Shown: positions 25,496-34,751, counted from the stretch's first letter. The stretch is DNA of 64,000 nt from an uncultured Dorea sp. (GCA_910580235.1 CAJTVU010000003.1:310001-374000); one strand, 5' to 3'. Translations and numbers: made by a program. Notes: generated by a model not told the origin, from the letters alone.

Positions 25496-26089
25496 TTACG
25501 CAAATAATACTTTCTGAACTTTATCGGACAGCTCTTCCTTCTTCTCGTCGAACATCGCCCGAAGCGTACAGTTCTCTTCAATGCCTCCATAGGCAAGAAC
25601 AAACCCGTTCTCAATATTCCTGCCCTCGCCGGATATGGTCAGGCTTCCGCCTTTGCCTGCGGCGATCTCTTTCACCTTAGCGTCATACCCGCCTGGCATC
25701 CTCTTAAGATCCGCAGATGAAAAATAGATTTCCCCATCCTGAGGCAGCACATATTTCTCAAGCATCTTAAGAAGCATATCAAAATATCCCTCTGCCTCCA
25801 TGCCGGAAAGCGACGCATACGCTTTGTCGAGGACTTCGCCGATCACTCCCTGTTTCGCAGCAAGGACCTTCGTCCTTCTCTGCAGATCGATGGAGGAAGC
25901 GATCCTCTCTTTGTAATTCGCCACTTCTGCCTCAGATTTGCGGGAGATGCTATCGCTCTTTTCCTTTGCTGCGGCCTTCGCTTCGCTCAAGATCTCTTCT
26001 GCTTTTGCCTTCGCTTCGCTTATCTTCGCTTCAGCCGCCGCTTTCGCTTCATCCAGGATCTGACTTTTCATCTTATCTAATCCAGCCAT
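25496..26089 (-). CDS. atpE: V-type ATPase 1 subunit E (peripheral stalk)
   Basis: Peripheral-stalk subunit of 197 residues. The N-terminal half (about 1-95) is an Ala/Lys/Glu-rich coiled coil (AKAAAEAKISEAKAKAEEIL) that pairs with the G/H-type subunit. The C-terminal half is the globular domain that contacts subunit B. The coiled-coil DNA is itself repetitive. It lies between K and C as in the Enterococcus ntp operon. Confidence 0.93.
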   Translation of the reverse strand: MAGLDKMKSQILDEAKAAAEAKISEAKAKAEEILSEAKAAAKEKSDSISRKSEAEVANYKERIASSIDLQRRTKVLAAKQGVIGEVLDKAYASLSGMEAEGYFDMLLKMLEKYVLPQDGEIYFSSADLKRMPGGYDAKVKEIAAGKGGSLTISGEGRNIENGFVLAYGGIEENCTLRAMFDEKKEELSDKVQKVLFA

Positions 26090-26138
26090 CGCTTACGCAC
26101 TCCTTTTCTTAATCTTCTCCACTACCTTGCCCCTGTTA

Positions 26139-26630
26139 TTAAATCTGAACTGCATTCACAGCCAGAATGGAGATAAGAAGTGCAAGGATCGCGTATGTCT
26201 CAACCATTGCAGGGAACAGCATGGCTTTACCGAACTGATCCGGCTTCTTAGCAACGATACCGATAGATGCTGCAGACGTCATTCCCTGATATTTACCGGA
26301 GATAAGCCCTACGATACCGATCGGAAGGCAGGCCGCAAGGACAAGAAGCCCTGTCTGTGGGTCAAGAGCCGCCGCGCCGCCGCCGAGAAGGCCTACTTTT
26401 GATAATGTAATAAATCCTACGAGAAGCCCGTAGATACCCTGTGTACCTGGGAGAAGCTGCATGATAAGAACCTTTGCGAATTTGCTCGGATCTTCTGATA
26501 CGACTCCTGATGCTGCCTGTCCGGCGATACCTACTCCTATCGCGGAGCCTGCTCCTGCGAGAAATACTGCTACTGCTGCGCCAAGTAACGCATATACAAG
26601 TCCTAAGTTACTCCAAATACTAGCATCCAT
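26139..26630 (-). CDS. atpK: V-type ATPase 1 membrane ring subunit K (duplicated hairpin, predicted Na+)
   Basis: Ring-forming ion carrier of 163 residues with four membrane helices from a fused hairpin pair. Only the second hairpin keeps the ion-binding Glu144 (MVETYAIL); the first has LLPGTQG. The residues that bind Na+ in Enterococcus hirae NtpK (Thr64, Gln65, Tyr68, Gln110, Glu139) all have counterparts: Thr63, Gln64, Tyr67, Gln115 and Glu144. Sodium transport is therefore a reasoned prediction, not proof. Confidence 0.95.
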   Translation of the reverse strand: MDASIWSNLGLVYALLGAAVAVFLAGAGSAIGVGIAGQAASGVVSEDPSKFAKVLIMQLLPGTQGIYGLLVGFITLSKVGLLGGGAAALDPQTGLLVLAACLPIGIVGLISGKYQGMTSAASIGIVAKKPDQFGKAMLFPAMVETYAILALLISILAVNAVQI

Positions 26631-26672
26631 GATTCATTTTCCTCCTTAAAATTCAAAATTTGCAGAACGGAT

Positions 26673-28697
26673 CTATTTCGCTTCTTTGCCGTCCTGGATC
26701 GTGACATATTTTGTATCTGATTTAAATGGTTCGAATGGTTTCCCGCCGCCCTCGTAGAACTTTCCGAAGAACTCTACGAACTGGAGACGGTTCGTGTGCA
26801 CATATGCGCCCAGCAGGTTGATCGCCAGATTCAATGTGTGCCCTACAAGGAACACGAGGATGAACCCTATCACCCCTACGATGCCCTTCCCGAACATGCT
26901 TCCCATCTGGTTTACTACAGAAGCGATAACTCCTGTCGCAAGTCCCAGCGCCAGCAGACGGGAGTAAGATAATACGTCGCTCAGCCATCCGGTTATATTG
27001 TAAATGTCATACGCGCCGAGAGCGATACGAAGGATTGGATTCTTACTCTCGCGCCCGGACATAAGCACAAGCCCCAGAGCCCCTCCGATCGCCAGCGCCT
27101 TCGCCACTGTGTTAAGTACCGGTGGGAATACGATCTTCGTCTGTGCAATGGAAGCAAATATATCTGACGGAAGAAGAAGCATGATCAGTCCGATCAGAAA
27201 AGCGAACCAGAGCACTACGTCGCAGAAGAAATCCAGCGTCCTCCCCTCTTTCAGCTCCATATATCCCTTGATCCCAAGCCCTACGAATAAGTGTACGACT
27301 CCGAAAGCCAGCGAGTATACAAGAAGCCGCATCGGGTCGTTAAGCGGTATGAACCAGAGCGCCGGCACTGTAACCAGCTTCCCGAAGAACGTCTCTGACA
27401 CAATGTCCACGACATTTCCGAAATAGCCTCCGAATAATATCCCCCACACTACGGTAGATACGCCGCAGAACATGAACATCTTGATCGTCTTGTGCATCCC
27501 CTCGCCCATGCGCGGGAATTTCTTCAGCACTATGAAGCACGCGATCGCGATGATCGCCCCGTACGCCGCATCGGACAACATCATCCCAAAGAAGAACACA
27601 TAGAAGAACGACATGATCGTCGTCGGATCAAACTCTCCTTTGTGCGGCAGTCCATAAGACTCAAGCACTCCTTCCACACTGGATGAGAATCCGTTGTTGG
27701 ACAGAAGCGTCGGAGGCTCCTCGTCCTCCTTAATATCCTCGATGTCAAGAACACAATCATATTTGTCTCCGATCGCTTTCTCGACAGCAGCCACATACTT
27801 CTTCGGCACGTAACCGCTCATAACGAACGTCCTCTGTGACTGAGGCAGCGTGCCTAATACTTCGTACTTATCAGCCCTTGTGCGGAAATAGTCGCTGACA
27901 AGCTCAAGGTCTCTCCTACTGCCTGCAAATGATGTAATCTCTGCCTCTGTCTCCTTGATTTCTGTATTCAGTTTTGTAATCTCTGCTTCTAACAGCTCTT
28001 TCTGCTCGCACGGCTTCTTATCGATCACCTGCGACGGCCTAGCGAACCCGCATGAACGAAGCGCCTCTTCTACTGCTGCCTCGTCTGCTTTCAGGCAGAT
28101 GATTGCAAGAAAACATGCGTCCTTGTCGCTGTGTATGACCTGGATATCAACCCCTGCAGGGGCAGGCTCTGCCTGCGCTATCTTGCCATACAGCTCATCC
28201 ACCGTCATATCGCCCGACACTGTCCCGATGAGCAAGGACGTCTTTTCTGTCCCTGTATAGCTCATTGGCACGTCCAGCGAAAGCCAGGGCAACAAAGACT
28301 CGATCTGGTTCTCTGTCTTAAGAATCGCCGCTTTCGCTTCTGCTATCTCTTTGCTCTTCGCGATGATCGCATCAGCCGTTCGGATAAGCTCTTCTTTGTT
28401 GCCTACCGCTTGCGAAAATTCCTCTCTCTCAACAAGAGCCTTCCCCTCCAGGCCGGACAGCAGCGATTTCTTCTGTGGAGCATAAATGTCTAAGACCGCC
28501 AGAGCCTGATCTGCCGCATGGGCTTTCCTTTCAAAGCCCGACCGGGCGTTCACAGTATCCATCTTCTCGAAGCCTTCTGTCTCTTCCGTCGCCTGGCTTA
28601 TCTCCATGACGCCGAGAGACTGCATCTTCTCCAGAATGGCCTTACGGTCTTTTTTTAACCCGCAGATACTTATTCTTTGCATCTGCAATACTGCCAT
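26673..28697 (-). CDS. atpI: V-type ATPase 1 subunit I (a-type membrane stator)
   Basis: Membrane stator of 674 residues that forms the ion half-channels next to the K ring. Residues about 1-330 are the soluble domain with long coiled coils. About 340-640 hold seven or eight membrane helices, including SYSRLLALGLATGVIA with the key Arg and GHTLNLAINLLGAYVHTNRL. It ends YEGGGKPFEPFKSDTKYV, as in the family. It follows the peripheral-stalk gene. Confidence 0.95.
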   Translation of the reverse strand: MAVLQMQRISICGLKKDRKAILEKMQSLGVMEISQATEETEGFEKMDTVNARSGFERKAHAADQALAVLDIYAPQKKSLLSGLEGKALVEREEFSQAVGNKEELIRTADAIIAKSKEIAEAKAAILKTENQIESLLPWLSLDVPMSYTGTEKTSLLIGTVSGDMTVDELYGKIAQAEPAPAGVDIQVIHSDKDACFLAIICLKADEAAVEEALRSCGFARPSQVIDKKPCEQKELLEAEITKLNTEIKETEAEITSFAGSRRDLELVSDYFRTRADKYEVLGTLPQSQRTFVMSGYVPKKYVAAVEKAIGDKYDCVLDIEDIKEDEEPPTLLSNNGFSSSVEGVLESYGLPHKGEFDPTTIMSFFYVFFFGMMLSDAAYGAIIAIACFIVLKKFPRMGEGMHKTIKMFMFCGVSTVVWGILFGGYFGNVVDIVSETFFGKLVTVPALWFIPLNDPMRLLVYSLAFGVVHLFVGLGIKGYMELKEGRTLDFFCDVVLWFAFLIGLIMLLLPSDIFASIAQTKIVFPPVLNTVAKALAIGGALGLVLMSGRESKNPILRIALGAYDIYNITGWLSDVLSYSRLLALGLATGVIASVVNQMGSMFGKGIVGVIGFILVFLVGHTLNLAINLLGAYVHTNRLQFVEFFGKFYEGGGKPFEPFKSDTKYVTIQDGKEAK

Positions 28698-28737
28698 AGC
28701 CGCATCCCTCCCTTTCTATTGATTTTTCTTTTTCAGC

Positions 28738-29046
28738 TTATACAAGTGCGGATATTACTGCGGATATCACTTCGCTTTCTTTTGCGCCTGCGCTTTCTTT
28801 TAAAGCCGCGATATCCTTCTCCACTTCTGCCAAAGCCTCCTGCACGGAAGATTCTCCAACTTCTTTCTCCCTCGCAAGAGCATCTGCCGCTTTCTTTTTT
28901 GCTTCGGCCAAAGTCTCTGCCTGCAGGCTCTCCGCCCGTGCTTTCGCATCTTCAAGAATAGCGGCGCACTCTTCCTCCGCCTTCTTCACCATCGCTTCAG
29001 CCTGCATCTCGGTCTCCTTAATCGTCTTAATGGTCTCCTCTACCAT
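28738..29046 (-). CDS. V-type ATPase 1 subunit G/H-like (peripheral stalk)
   Basis: First gene of the V-ATPase 1 operon. A 102-residue, Ala/Glu-rich coiled-coil protein starting MVEETIKTIKETEMQAE; it corresponds to NtpF/subunit G (called H in some annotations) and should pair with subunit E. The ATG at 29046 is chosen because GAGGTGG precedes it; an ATG six codons upstream has no ribosome site. No membrane segment. Confidence 0.85.
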   Translation of the reverse strand: MVEETIKTIKETEMQAEAMVKKAEEECAAILEDAKARAESLQAETLAEAKKKAADALAREKEVGESSVQEALAEVEKDIAALKESAGAKESEVISAVISALV

Positions 29047-29087
29047 TGACTCACCACCTCTCATTTAAAAAATCGACAGTTACCGTA

Positions 29088-29116
29088 ATTATAATATGAT
29101 TTTATTGGAAAGTCCA
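29088..29116 (-). promoter_or_regulatory. Promoter of the V-ATPase 1 operon
   Basis: TGGACT, 17 bases, TATAAT on the minus strand, about 40 bases upstream of the first start codon. The -10 is perfect; the -35 matches at four of six positions. Confidence 0.65.
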
Positions 29117-29183
29117 GCGATTTTCTACCATTCTGCACCATTCTTGTCAAGATTTTCTCAATATTTTCCTAACTATAAAGGCC

Positions 29184-29675
29184 TCACCATGAAAGCCTGT
29201 GGAGATGCCCTTCGAGGCTCATCCCCTGGAAATTGCTCTGCCGAAGAGCCTCATACAGTACGATCGACACGCTGTTGCTCAGATTCAGTGAACGGATCCC
29301 TCCGGACATCGGTATCCGTATACATCTTTCCTTATTCTGCACAAGGATCTCTTCTGGCAGCCCCGCGCTCTCTTTCCCGAACATAATGTAACAGTCCGGC
29401 TCGAAATCTGCTTCTGTATATATCTTCGGCGCTTTCGTCGTCGCCATATAAATCTTCGCATCAGGATTTGCAGCAAGAAAATCCTCATAATCCACATATG
29501 TGGCTACATCCAGGTCGTTCCAATAGTCCATGCCTGCCCGCCTTAAGCTTTTCTCATCCAGCCGGAAGCCAAGAGGCTCAATAAGATGGAGCCTTGTACC
29601 CGTAGCGACGCATGTGCGGCCGATATTCCCAGTGTTAGCTGGGATCTCCGGCTCATACAGCACGATATTAAGCAT
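29184..29675 (-). CDS. trmL: tRNA (cytidine(34)-2'-O)-methyltransferase
   Basis: Methylates the wobble ribose of tRNA-Leu species. The 163-residue protein is the minimal SPOUT form, with NIVLYEPEIPANTGNIGRTC at the N-terminus, IMFGKESAGLPEE in the knot and IPMSGGIRSLNLSNSVSIVLYEALRQ. The start at 29675 follows GGGAGG; a longer frame overlaps the upstream gene without a better site. It overlaps nothing else and ends 120 bases before the V-ATPase operon. Confidence 0.93.
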   Translation of the reverse strand: MLNIVLYEPEIPANTGNIGRTCVATGTRLHLIEPLGFRLDEKSLRRAGMDYWNDLDVATYVDYEDFLAANPDAKIYMATTKAPKIYTEADFEPDCYIMFGKESAGLPEEILVQNKERCIRIPMSGGIRSLNLSNSVSIVLYEALRQSNFQGMSLEGHLHRLSW

Positions 29676-29698
29676 AATAAAACGCCTCCCTTCCCGGA

Positions 29699-30559
29699 TT
29701 ATCCGGCCGCGCACAGACGATGGATCTCATCTGCCGCCGGACGGTCGATATAACGTACGTCCTCGCCGTTTCGGACTATCTTATCCTTGTCATCCCTGAG
29801 CCTCCCGATCGCAGAGGCCATAATCCCTTTTTCCTTCAGCCTCCGGGCCAGATCTTCACCGTCATCCGCCGTCATCAACAGGCTCCCGGCGGACGCCAGC
29901 TGATAAGGGCTGATATCCAGATGCTCGCATATCTCTATCGTCTCCTGCCTTATAAGCATCTTCCTCATATCTGCTTCGACGCCTGTCAGAGCCTCTTCTG
30001 AAAGCCGCCACAAAGCGGCGAAGATACCTCCTTCGCCTATCTGGCGGATAACGGACGCCCCTGCAGACCGCCCTTCTTCTATCGCTCCCATCGCCCACAG
30101 GCCAGATCCCTGCCCCCTTATCTGCGACAGGAACGCCGGCGCGAACCGCCCTTCCAGCTCCTCTTTCTTCTCTTCCAGGAGACGGATCGTCCCCTCCAGC
30201 CCTATAGGGCTCACAAGGACGATTTCCTGGCCGGGGAGCAGCCTGCGCGGCTGCTCATCGCCCTCCTCTTTTGCCGAAATCCCCGCCACGCTGGCCATAT
30301 ACCGGGACACCGGCGCCCCGGGCGCTCTCTTCATATCTTCAAGCACGATCCCCCGACGGCCGCAGGCATCCCTGATCCTTTTCTCTATCTCATACATGTG
30401 TGCATTCTTCCCATCTGGCGGCAAGAAAATATGCACGCTCACGCGAAAAATACGCCCGCCTTCTGCCGCCAGCTCATTTACTGTAGAAGCGAGCGCATAC
30501 TCTCCAATATTTGAGGACTGCCCAAAGGCAGCCCCCATTTTACATATAATTGTCTCCAT
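29699..30559 (-). CDS. AIR synthase/HypE-related protein
   Basis: A 286-residue protein resembling the PurM/HypE/ThiL superfamily in its C-terminal half: the stretch GEGGIFAALWRLSEEA is like the HypE GGGGL region, and ICEHLDISPYQLASAGSLLMTADDG matches the typical dimer-fold segment. The N-terminal half is divergent, and the usual ATP-binding DD motif is not obvious. It is often labelled hydrogenase maturation factor, but no hyp or hydrogenase gene is near, so that name should not be trusted. Substrate unknown. It is 24 bases upstream of trmL. Confidence 0.7.
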   Translation of the reverse strand: METIICKMGAAFGQSSNIGEYALASTVNELAAEGGRIFRVSVHIFLPPDGKNAHMYEIEKRIRDACGRRGIVLEDMKRAPGAPVSRYMASVAGISAKEEGDEQPRRLLPGQEIVLVSPIGLEGTIRLLEEKKEELEGRFAPAFLSQIRGQGSGLWAMGAIEEGRSAGASVIRQIGEGGIFAALWRLSEEALTGVEADMRKMLIRQETIEICEHLDISPYQLASAGSLLMTADDGEDLARRLKEKGIMASAIGRLRDDKDKIVRNGEDVRYIDRPAADEIHRLCAAG

Positions 30560-30620
30560 CTTGTCTGCTTCCCTGCCTGCATTTATATCTGTTCTTCTTA
30601 GCCGTTGCCCTCAACATACA

Positions 30621-32171
30621 TTACTCCAATGCCTGTGCCTCTGCGATAGCCGCATAGATAGCGCTCAGATCCTGCTCGGCCACGGCCCTCTCCACAATGG
30701 CGACCGCCTCTGCGTTATCAGAATTTGTCCCCACTGCCATCACACGGTCCGTCTTGTTATAAAGGCTGTAATTGACTACTTCACGGCCCACTTCTTCGCC
30801 ATTCTGGTACATGACCTTCCAAAGCTGAGCCTCCGTGCCAGTGTGCGCGCTCTCCACTTCCTGTATAAAGCCGAAATCCATGTCCCTGTCAGATTTGTAT
30901 GTAGTCTCGGGATCCTGGGTGGCGAGGACTTCCGACTCATATTCCACCGTCCATCCCTCGTCCCTCGTATCTTTTCCATAAATCGCGAAATACAGCTGGT
31001 TCGCTTCGTCAATGCCCCCTGCGATATAGATAGGAGAATCATAATTATTTTTAAATATAAAATCCTTGATCCCCTCCGCCACAGCCGCATCCCGGGAAGG
31101 CGTAACGTAAGAGACCATCATGGAATGAGGATATCGCTCCACGACCTCAAGCTCCGCGTAGAGGACTGCATTGTAGAGCGTGGTGGACACCTGGCAGAGC
31201 CCTCCGCCGTACGTCTGCACCACTTTCCCCGCCTCGTAGGAATCTCCCAGCACATAGCCATTCTCTGCAGTATAAGGCTTCGTCCTCTCCTCTACAGACA
31301 CTTCCTCGCCCGGCATCAATATAAAATGGCTCATCTTCTCCACACCGTTCCTCAAGTTCTGGAGCCTCTCTCCGCTCCCCGCATCCGTGGCAAAATAGCC
31401 CAGCTGATCTTCAATCCCCTCCAGATCTTCCGCTGTGACGGCCGGCTTCTCCGCGTCGATCACAGCCCCGACATTCACTGCCGTATGGTTCCACCCATCA
31501 TTCAGATAAGACTGTATCCTCTTAAGGGACTCCGAAATGTTTACAATCTCCCCTTCTTCTTCCTTCTCTATGGAGAATCCTTCCTCGCCCTGGACCAAAG
31601 TAGCGCTTTTTGCCCTCCTCGCAAGAGGCGCGGCCCGCTCTGCGAGGATCTCCGCCCCCGCTTCTTTTGACAGGATAAGATCCTCTCCTAAGACCGCTTT
31701 CTTCTTCCCCAGACGGCGCAGCTTCCAAAAACGGCTCCACAGGCTTCCTTCCTTGCCGTAGCCCATCGCCTTATCCACCGTCCTGCCAAGATCCTTATAT
31801 GCAAGCCCGTATTCCGCCAGCGTACCTTCTGCTCTCTGTTCGCCTACCTGCACAGAAACAGCGACGGCTTTGTCCTCTTCCAGACGGGCTTCAAGAACAG
31901 CCCTTGCTTCATCCTTGCTCATGCCAGACACGTCTGTAGCCCCAACGAAAACATTATCTGCAATGACGTCTTCCGGGAATTTGGACACGTACCGATTCAG
32001 GACAAGATTTGTAATCCCCAGTACAAGAACTGCACACACAAAAATAAAAACCGCCAGGATCTGCGCTTTTTTCCTTCGTCTTCTGCTCTTTACCTTCAGA
32101 TTGCCTCCTCTTCTTCTCTGTTCCACTTCTATGTCCCTGCCCCTCGCCTTACAGCTCCCGCCTGCGGCCAT
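30621..32171 (-). CDS. VanW-family surface protein with peptidoglycan-binding-like domain
   Basis: A 516-residue protein with a basic cytoplasmic N-terminus (VKSRRRRKKAQ), one membrane segment at about 37-60 and an extracellular remainder. About 75-260 looks like the PG_binding_4 domain seen in YoaR-type proteins. About 270-420 is the VanW domain with its core YGGGLCQVSTTLYNA and RYPHSMMVSYV. The C-terminal 90 residues are Glu/Ala-rich. Function in the wall is unknown; VanW accompanies some vancomycin clusters, but no van genes are here. The ATG lies close behind a membrane microprotein gene. Confidence 0.85.
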   Translation of the reverse strand: MAAGGSCKARGRDIEVEQRRRGGNLKVKSRRRRKKAQILAVFIFVCAVLVLGITNLVLNRYVSKFPEDVIADNVFVGATDVSGMSKDEARAVLEARLEEDKAVAVSVQVGEQRAEGTLAEYGLAYKDLGRTVDKAMGYGKEGSLWSRFWKLRRLGKKKAVLGEDLILSKEAGAEILAERAAPLARRAKSATLVQGEEGFSIEKEEEGEIVNISESLKRIQSYLNDGWNHTAVNVGAVIDAEKPAVTAEDLEGIEDQLGYFATDAGSGERLQNLRNGVEKMSHFILMPGEEVSVEERTKPYTAENGYVLGDSYEAGKVVQTYGGGLCQVSTTLYNAVLYAELEVVERYPHSMMVSYVTPSRDAAVAEGIKDFIFKNNYDSPIYIAGGIDEANQLYFAIYGKDTRDEGWTVEYESEVLATQDPETTYKSDRDMDFGFIQEVESAHTGTEAQLWKVMYQNGEEVGREVVNYSLYNKTDRVMAVGTNSDNAEAVAIVERAVAEQDLSAIYAAIAEAQALE

Positions 32172-32178
32172 CGCCCGA

Positions 32179-32283
32179 TCAGCCCATTATATATGGGATC
32201 ACCGATGTCGCCACCATTGCCAGGATGATTACAAGAATTACGATCGCCATAATCCTTCTTGCTCTTCTATTATGGAAATTCAA
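32179..32283 (-). CDS. Small membrane protein, 34 residues, Prli42-like layout
   Basis: A short frame starting TTG, with AGGAAG nine bases upstream; that ribosome site lies inside the end of the radical SAM gene, whose stop is one base before the TTG. The product begins with a basic stretch (NFHNRRARR) and continues with one hydrophobic helix (IMAIVILVIILAMVATSVIP). This layout matches the tiny membrane proteins of Firmicutes annotated as Prli42 or DUF4044. It is likely real because of coupling and composition, but its role is unknown. Confidence 0.65.
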   Translation of the reverse strand: MNFHNRRARRIMAIVILVIILAMVATSVIPYIMG

Positions 32284-32284
32284 T

Positions 32285-34039
32285 TTATCTCTTCCTTTCT
32301 TCTTTCCCTTCTTCTATCATACACGTTCTCGCTTCCCTGTTCAACGGGTTTCTGCACTTGTAATCAAAAAGTAATATTTTCCCCATCCTCTCAAATCTCT
32401 CTATATGTGTCATTTTACGCATCTGGTTTTTGTCATATAACTGGTATTCTGGAAGATAGCGTCGCTCTGTCTCCTCCCTTTCATAAAATTTTCTTAAAAA
32501 CTCTTTCTCTACCGTGTACTCTCCCGCAAAATGCGGACGGCTCCTGGCATTTTCCCTGAGATAATAGTCATATATAAGAAATTCCCGCGTCTCTTCCGTA
32601 TCATGCGGGAAATATTGCTGCACGAAAGAAAGGAGCGTCCCGTATCTGGCTTCCCTTTTATGCTGCACTCCAAGAAATCCCTCCTCGTCGCAATATTGCC
32701 ACAGCTCCTTATACATCTGATAAGGCGAATCGTACTTTCTCTCCAACACTTCTACCGTGTGCGCGAACTGCCCGCTGTTGTAATATATCTCCACCATCTC
32801 TTCGATCCCTTTCAGCTCCAGGACGTCCCGGTAAGACAGCCATTTTGTATATAAGACTTCATAAGGAGGCGAGCTTTTGCACACAAGCCCGTAAGCCTCC
32901 TTGTTTCCTTCCATATAAGAGCCTTTCAGGACTTTTAAAAAGCCCAGCTGCAGCTGGTCGGGCTTACACTTATAGACATCGTCAAAAGAGCGCGCGAAGC
33001 TCTTGATATCCTCAAACGGCAGCCCCGCGATAAGATCTAAGTGCTGATGGACGTTCCCCGCCTTCTTAAGCCGCGCCACATTTTCCCTGACCCGGCAGAA
33101 ATCCATCGTTCGCCGGATCTCCTGAAGCGTGACGGGGTTCGTGGACTGCACGCCGATCTCAAACTGGATCAGCCCTGGCCGCATACTCTCTATAAGCGAG
33201 ATCTCTTCCTCATTTAACAGGTCTGCCGCCACTTCAAAATGAAAATTGGTAACCCCGTTGTCATGCTCCGCTATATATGTCCAAACCGCCATGGCATGCT
33301 CATGGTTACAATTAAATGTCCTGTCCACGAGCTTTACTTGCGGCGCCCTTCTGTCAAGGAAGAACTGCAGCTCCCGCTCTACAAGAGGGATGCTTCGGAA
33401 CCTCAGCCTCTTCTCCACCGATGACAGACAGTAGCTGCACGAAAAAGGGCATCCTCTGCTCGTCTCATAATAGACGATCCGATTGTCAAACATACTCCAA
33501 CCTGCGTAACCCTCTCGCTCACTATCTCCATCTACATCTCCGTAAATGAATGGGATATCGTCAAGATCCAGCGGCTCCCGCCACGGATTGTCTACAATCT
33601 CCCCAGCAGAGTTTCGATACGCAATGCCCCGCACGCTCTCCACGTCTTCATACGCTTCGCAAAGCTCGGCGAACGTCTGCTCTCCTTCCCCTTTCAGGAT
33701 CCCCCGCATCTGCGGAAGCCTTGCAAGCACGCTTTTTGCGTCATAGGACACTTCCGGCCCTCCCGCCCATATATCCGTATTCGGAAGCAATTTACCAATT
33801 TCCCGCACAACTTCTTCCGTATAGGCTATATTCCATATATAACAGGAAAAGCAGAGTACATCGGGGCTTCTCCTGTAAATGTCCCGGAGGATCTCATCCG
33901 TCTGGAGATTGATCGTATACTCTGCCGTCTCTATCTCGATCCCCGCTCCCAGCCTCTTCTGTGCATATGCAGAAAGGCTGTGGATGGCAAGATTTGAATG
34001 TATATATTTCGCATTGATGGCGACTAACAATATCTTCAT
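32285..34039 (-). CDS. B12-binding-domain radical SAM protein with DUF4080 C-terminus
   Basis: A 584-residue iron-sulfur enzyme. The N-terminal (1-130) Rossmann fold resembles a cobalamin-binding domain (MKILLVAINAKYIHSNLAIH), and the radical SAM cluster motif CPFSCSYC lies near residue 195. HFEVAADLL and GLIQFEIGVQS belong to the barrel. The last 200 residues match DUF4080. Members are often called B12-binding radical SAM proteins, but the reaction is unknown; methylthiolation or methylation are guesses. It is followed by the microprotein gene with no gap. Confidence 0.88.
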   Translation of the reverse strand: MKILLVAINAKYIHSNLAIHSLSAYAQKRLGAGIEIETAEYTINLQTDEILRDIYRRSPDVLCFSCYIWNIAYTEEVVREIGKLLPNTDIWAGGPEVSYDAKSVLARLPQMRGILKGEGEQTFAELCEAYEDVESVRGIAYRNSAGEIVDNPWREPLDLDDIPFIYGDVDGDSEREGYAGWSMFDNRIVYYETSRGCPFSCSYCLSSVEKRLRFRSIPLVERELQFFLDRRAPQVKLVDRTFNCNHEHAMAVWTYIAEHDNGVTNFHFEVAADLLNEEEISLIESMRPGLIQFEIGVQSTNPVTLQEIRRTMDFCRVRENVARLKKAGNVHQHLDLIAGLPFEDIKSFARSFDDVYKCKPDQLQLGFLKVLKGSYMEGNKEAYGLVCKSSPPYEVLYTKWLSYRDVLELKGIEEMVEIYYNSGQFAHTVEVLERKYDSPYQMYKELWQYCDEEGFLGVQHKREARYGTLLSFVQQYFPHDTEETREFLIYDYYLRENARSRPHFAGEYTVEKEFLRKFYEREETERRYLPEYQLYDKNQMRKMTHIERFERMGKILLFDYKCRNPLNREARTCMIEEGKEERKR

Positions 34040-34067
34040 GAGAAATCCCTTTTCTCCTGTGATTGCT

Positions 34068-34517
34068 CTAAGCTTTAATCTTAACGACTATCTTTTTTAC
34101 TGTCTGCGGCGATCTGTCCATCATGGCGACCTTATGGGCGTCGCTTGGAAAGCATACCATAAACTCTCCAGGCCTCAGGAGATAGCAGCCTGACTCTTTT
34201 CCTTGATAAAATCCGATATCCTTTTCTTCACTGTATGGTATCTGCATCTGCAAGCTCTTTACATCTGCAGTCGCGATCCTTTCCACTCCCTCGACAATAT
34301 AATGGACATCTATATACTTTTGGTGCGCCTCATACATACAGTCTTTTTCTTCTTTACTCATAAACGACACCGGATTTGCAAATATAGAATCTTTCTGGAT
34401 TACAGTGTCTGGTAATGCCTCTTCCCAGCTTTTTATATTTTCCAGATAGCATAATGCCTCGTAGATCTTCGTATCTTCCTTATAGTTTTCCTTATTCTGT
34501 ATCGAATCAAATATCAT
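34068..34517 (-). CDS. YhcH/YjgK/YiaL (DUF386) family protein
   Basis: A 149-residue beta-sandwich protein. Conserved features include HQKYIDVHYIVEG, Pro-containing LLRPGEFMVCFPSDAHKV, and metal ligands (His and Glu) typical of the cupin-like fold. Relatives act on sugars, for example as beta-subunit anomerases in sialic acid or L-gulose catabolism; the substrate here is unknown because no sugar genes adjoin it. It lies behind the radical SAM gene's start, so it is a separate short unit. Confidence 0.87.
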   Translation of the reverse strand: MIFDSIQNKENYKEDTKIYEALCYLENIKSWEEALPDTVIQKDSIFANPVSFMSKEEKDCMYEAHQKYIDVHYIVEGVERIATADVKSLQMQIPYSEEKDIGFYQGKESGCYLLRPGEFMVCFPSDAHKVAMMDRSPQTVKKIVVKIKA

Positions 34518-34583
34518 ATTCTGGCTCTCCTTTCAAAAATCTAATACCATTATAACATAATCATCGGCAAGAAGATCATTAAC

Positions 34584-34626
34584 AAAAAAAGAAAAGCCTC
34601 AAAAACATTAAGTTTTGAAGCTTTCC
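34584..34626 (-). terminator. Terminator of tRNA-Cys
   Basis: GAAAGCTTCAAAAC pairs imperfectly with GTTTTTGAGGCTTTTC, followed by a run of seven T on the minus strand. Confidence 0.75.
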
Positions 34627-34630
34627 TAAG

Positions 34631-34701
34631 AGGCGCCAACCAGATTTGAACTGGTGATGAAGGTGTTGCAGACCTCTGCCTTACCACTTGGCTATGGCGC
34701 C
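34631..34701 (-). tRNA. tRNA-Cys (anticodon GCA)
   Basis: A 71-base cloverleaf: acceptor GGCGCCA/TGGCGCC, discriminator T, anticodon stem CAGAGGT/ACCTT-type with loop TCTGCAA, T-arm ACCAGTTCAAATCTGGT. The 3' CCA is not encoded, so it must be added by nucleotidyltransferase. It is a solitary tRNA gene followed by a terminator. Confidence 0.95.
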
Positions 34702-34751
34702 ATATCAAGAACACTCGTAATTATAACAAATGTCCCTGATGAAGTCAATAA

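Noticed and set aside
30396..31670. A 424-codon plus-strand frame opposite the AIR-synthase-like and VanW genes
   Set aside because: It lies wholly antisense to well-supported genes, has no ribosome site, and its product looks like arbitrary Leu/Arg/His-rich sequence with no family signature.
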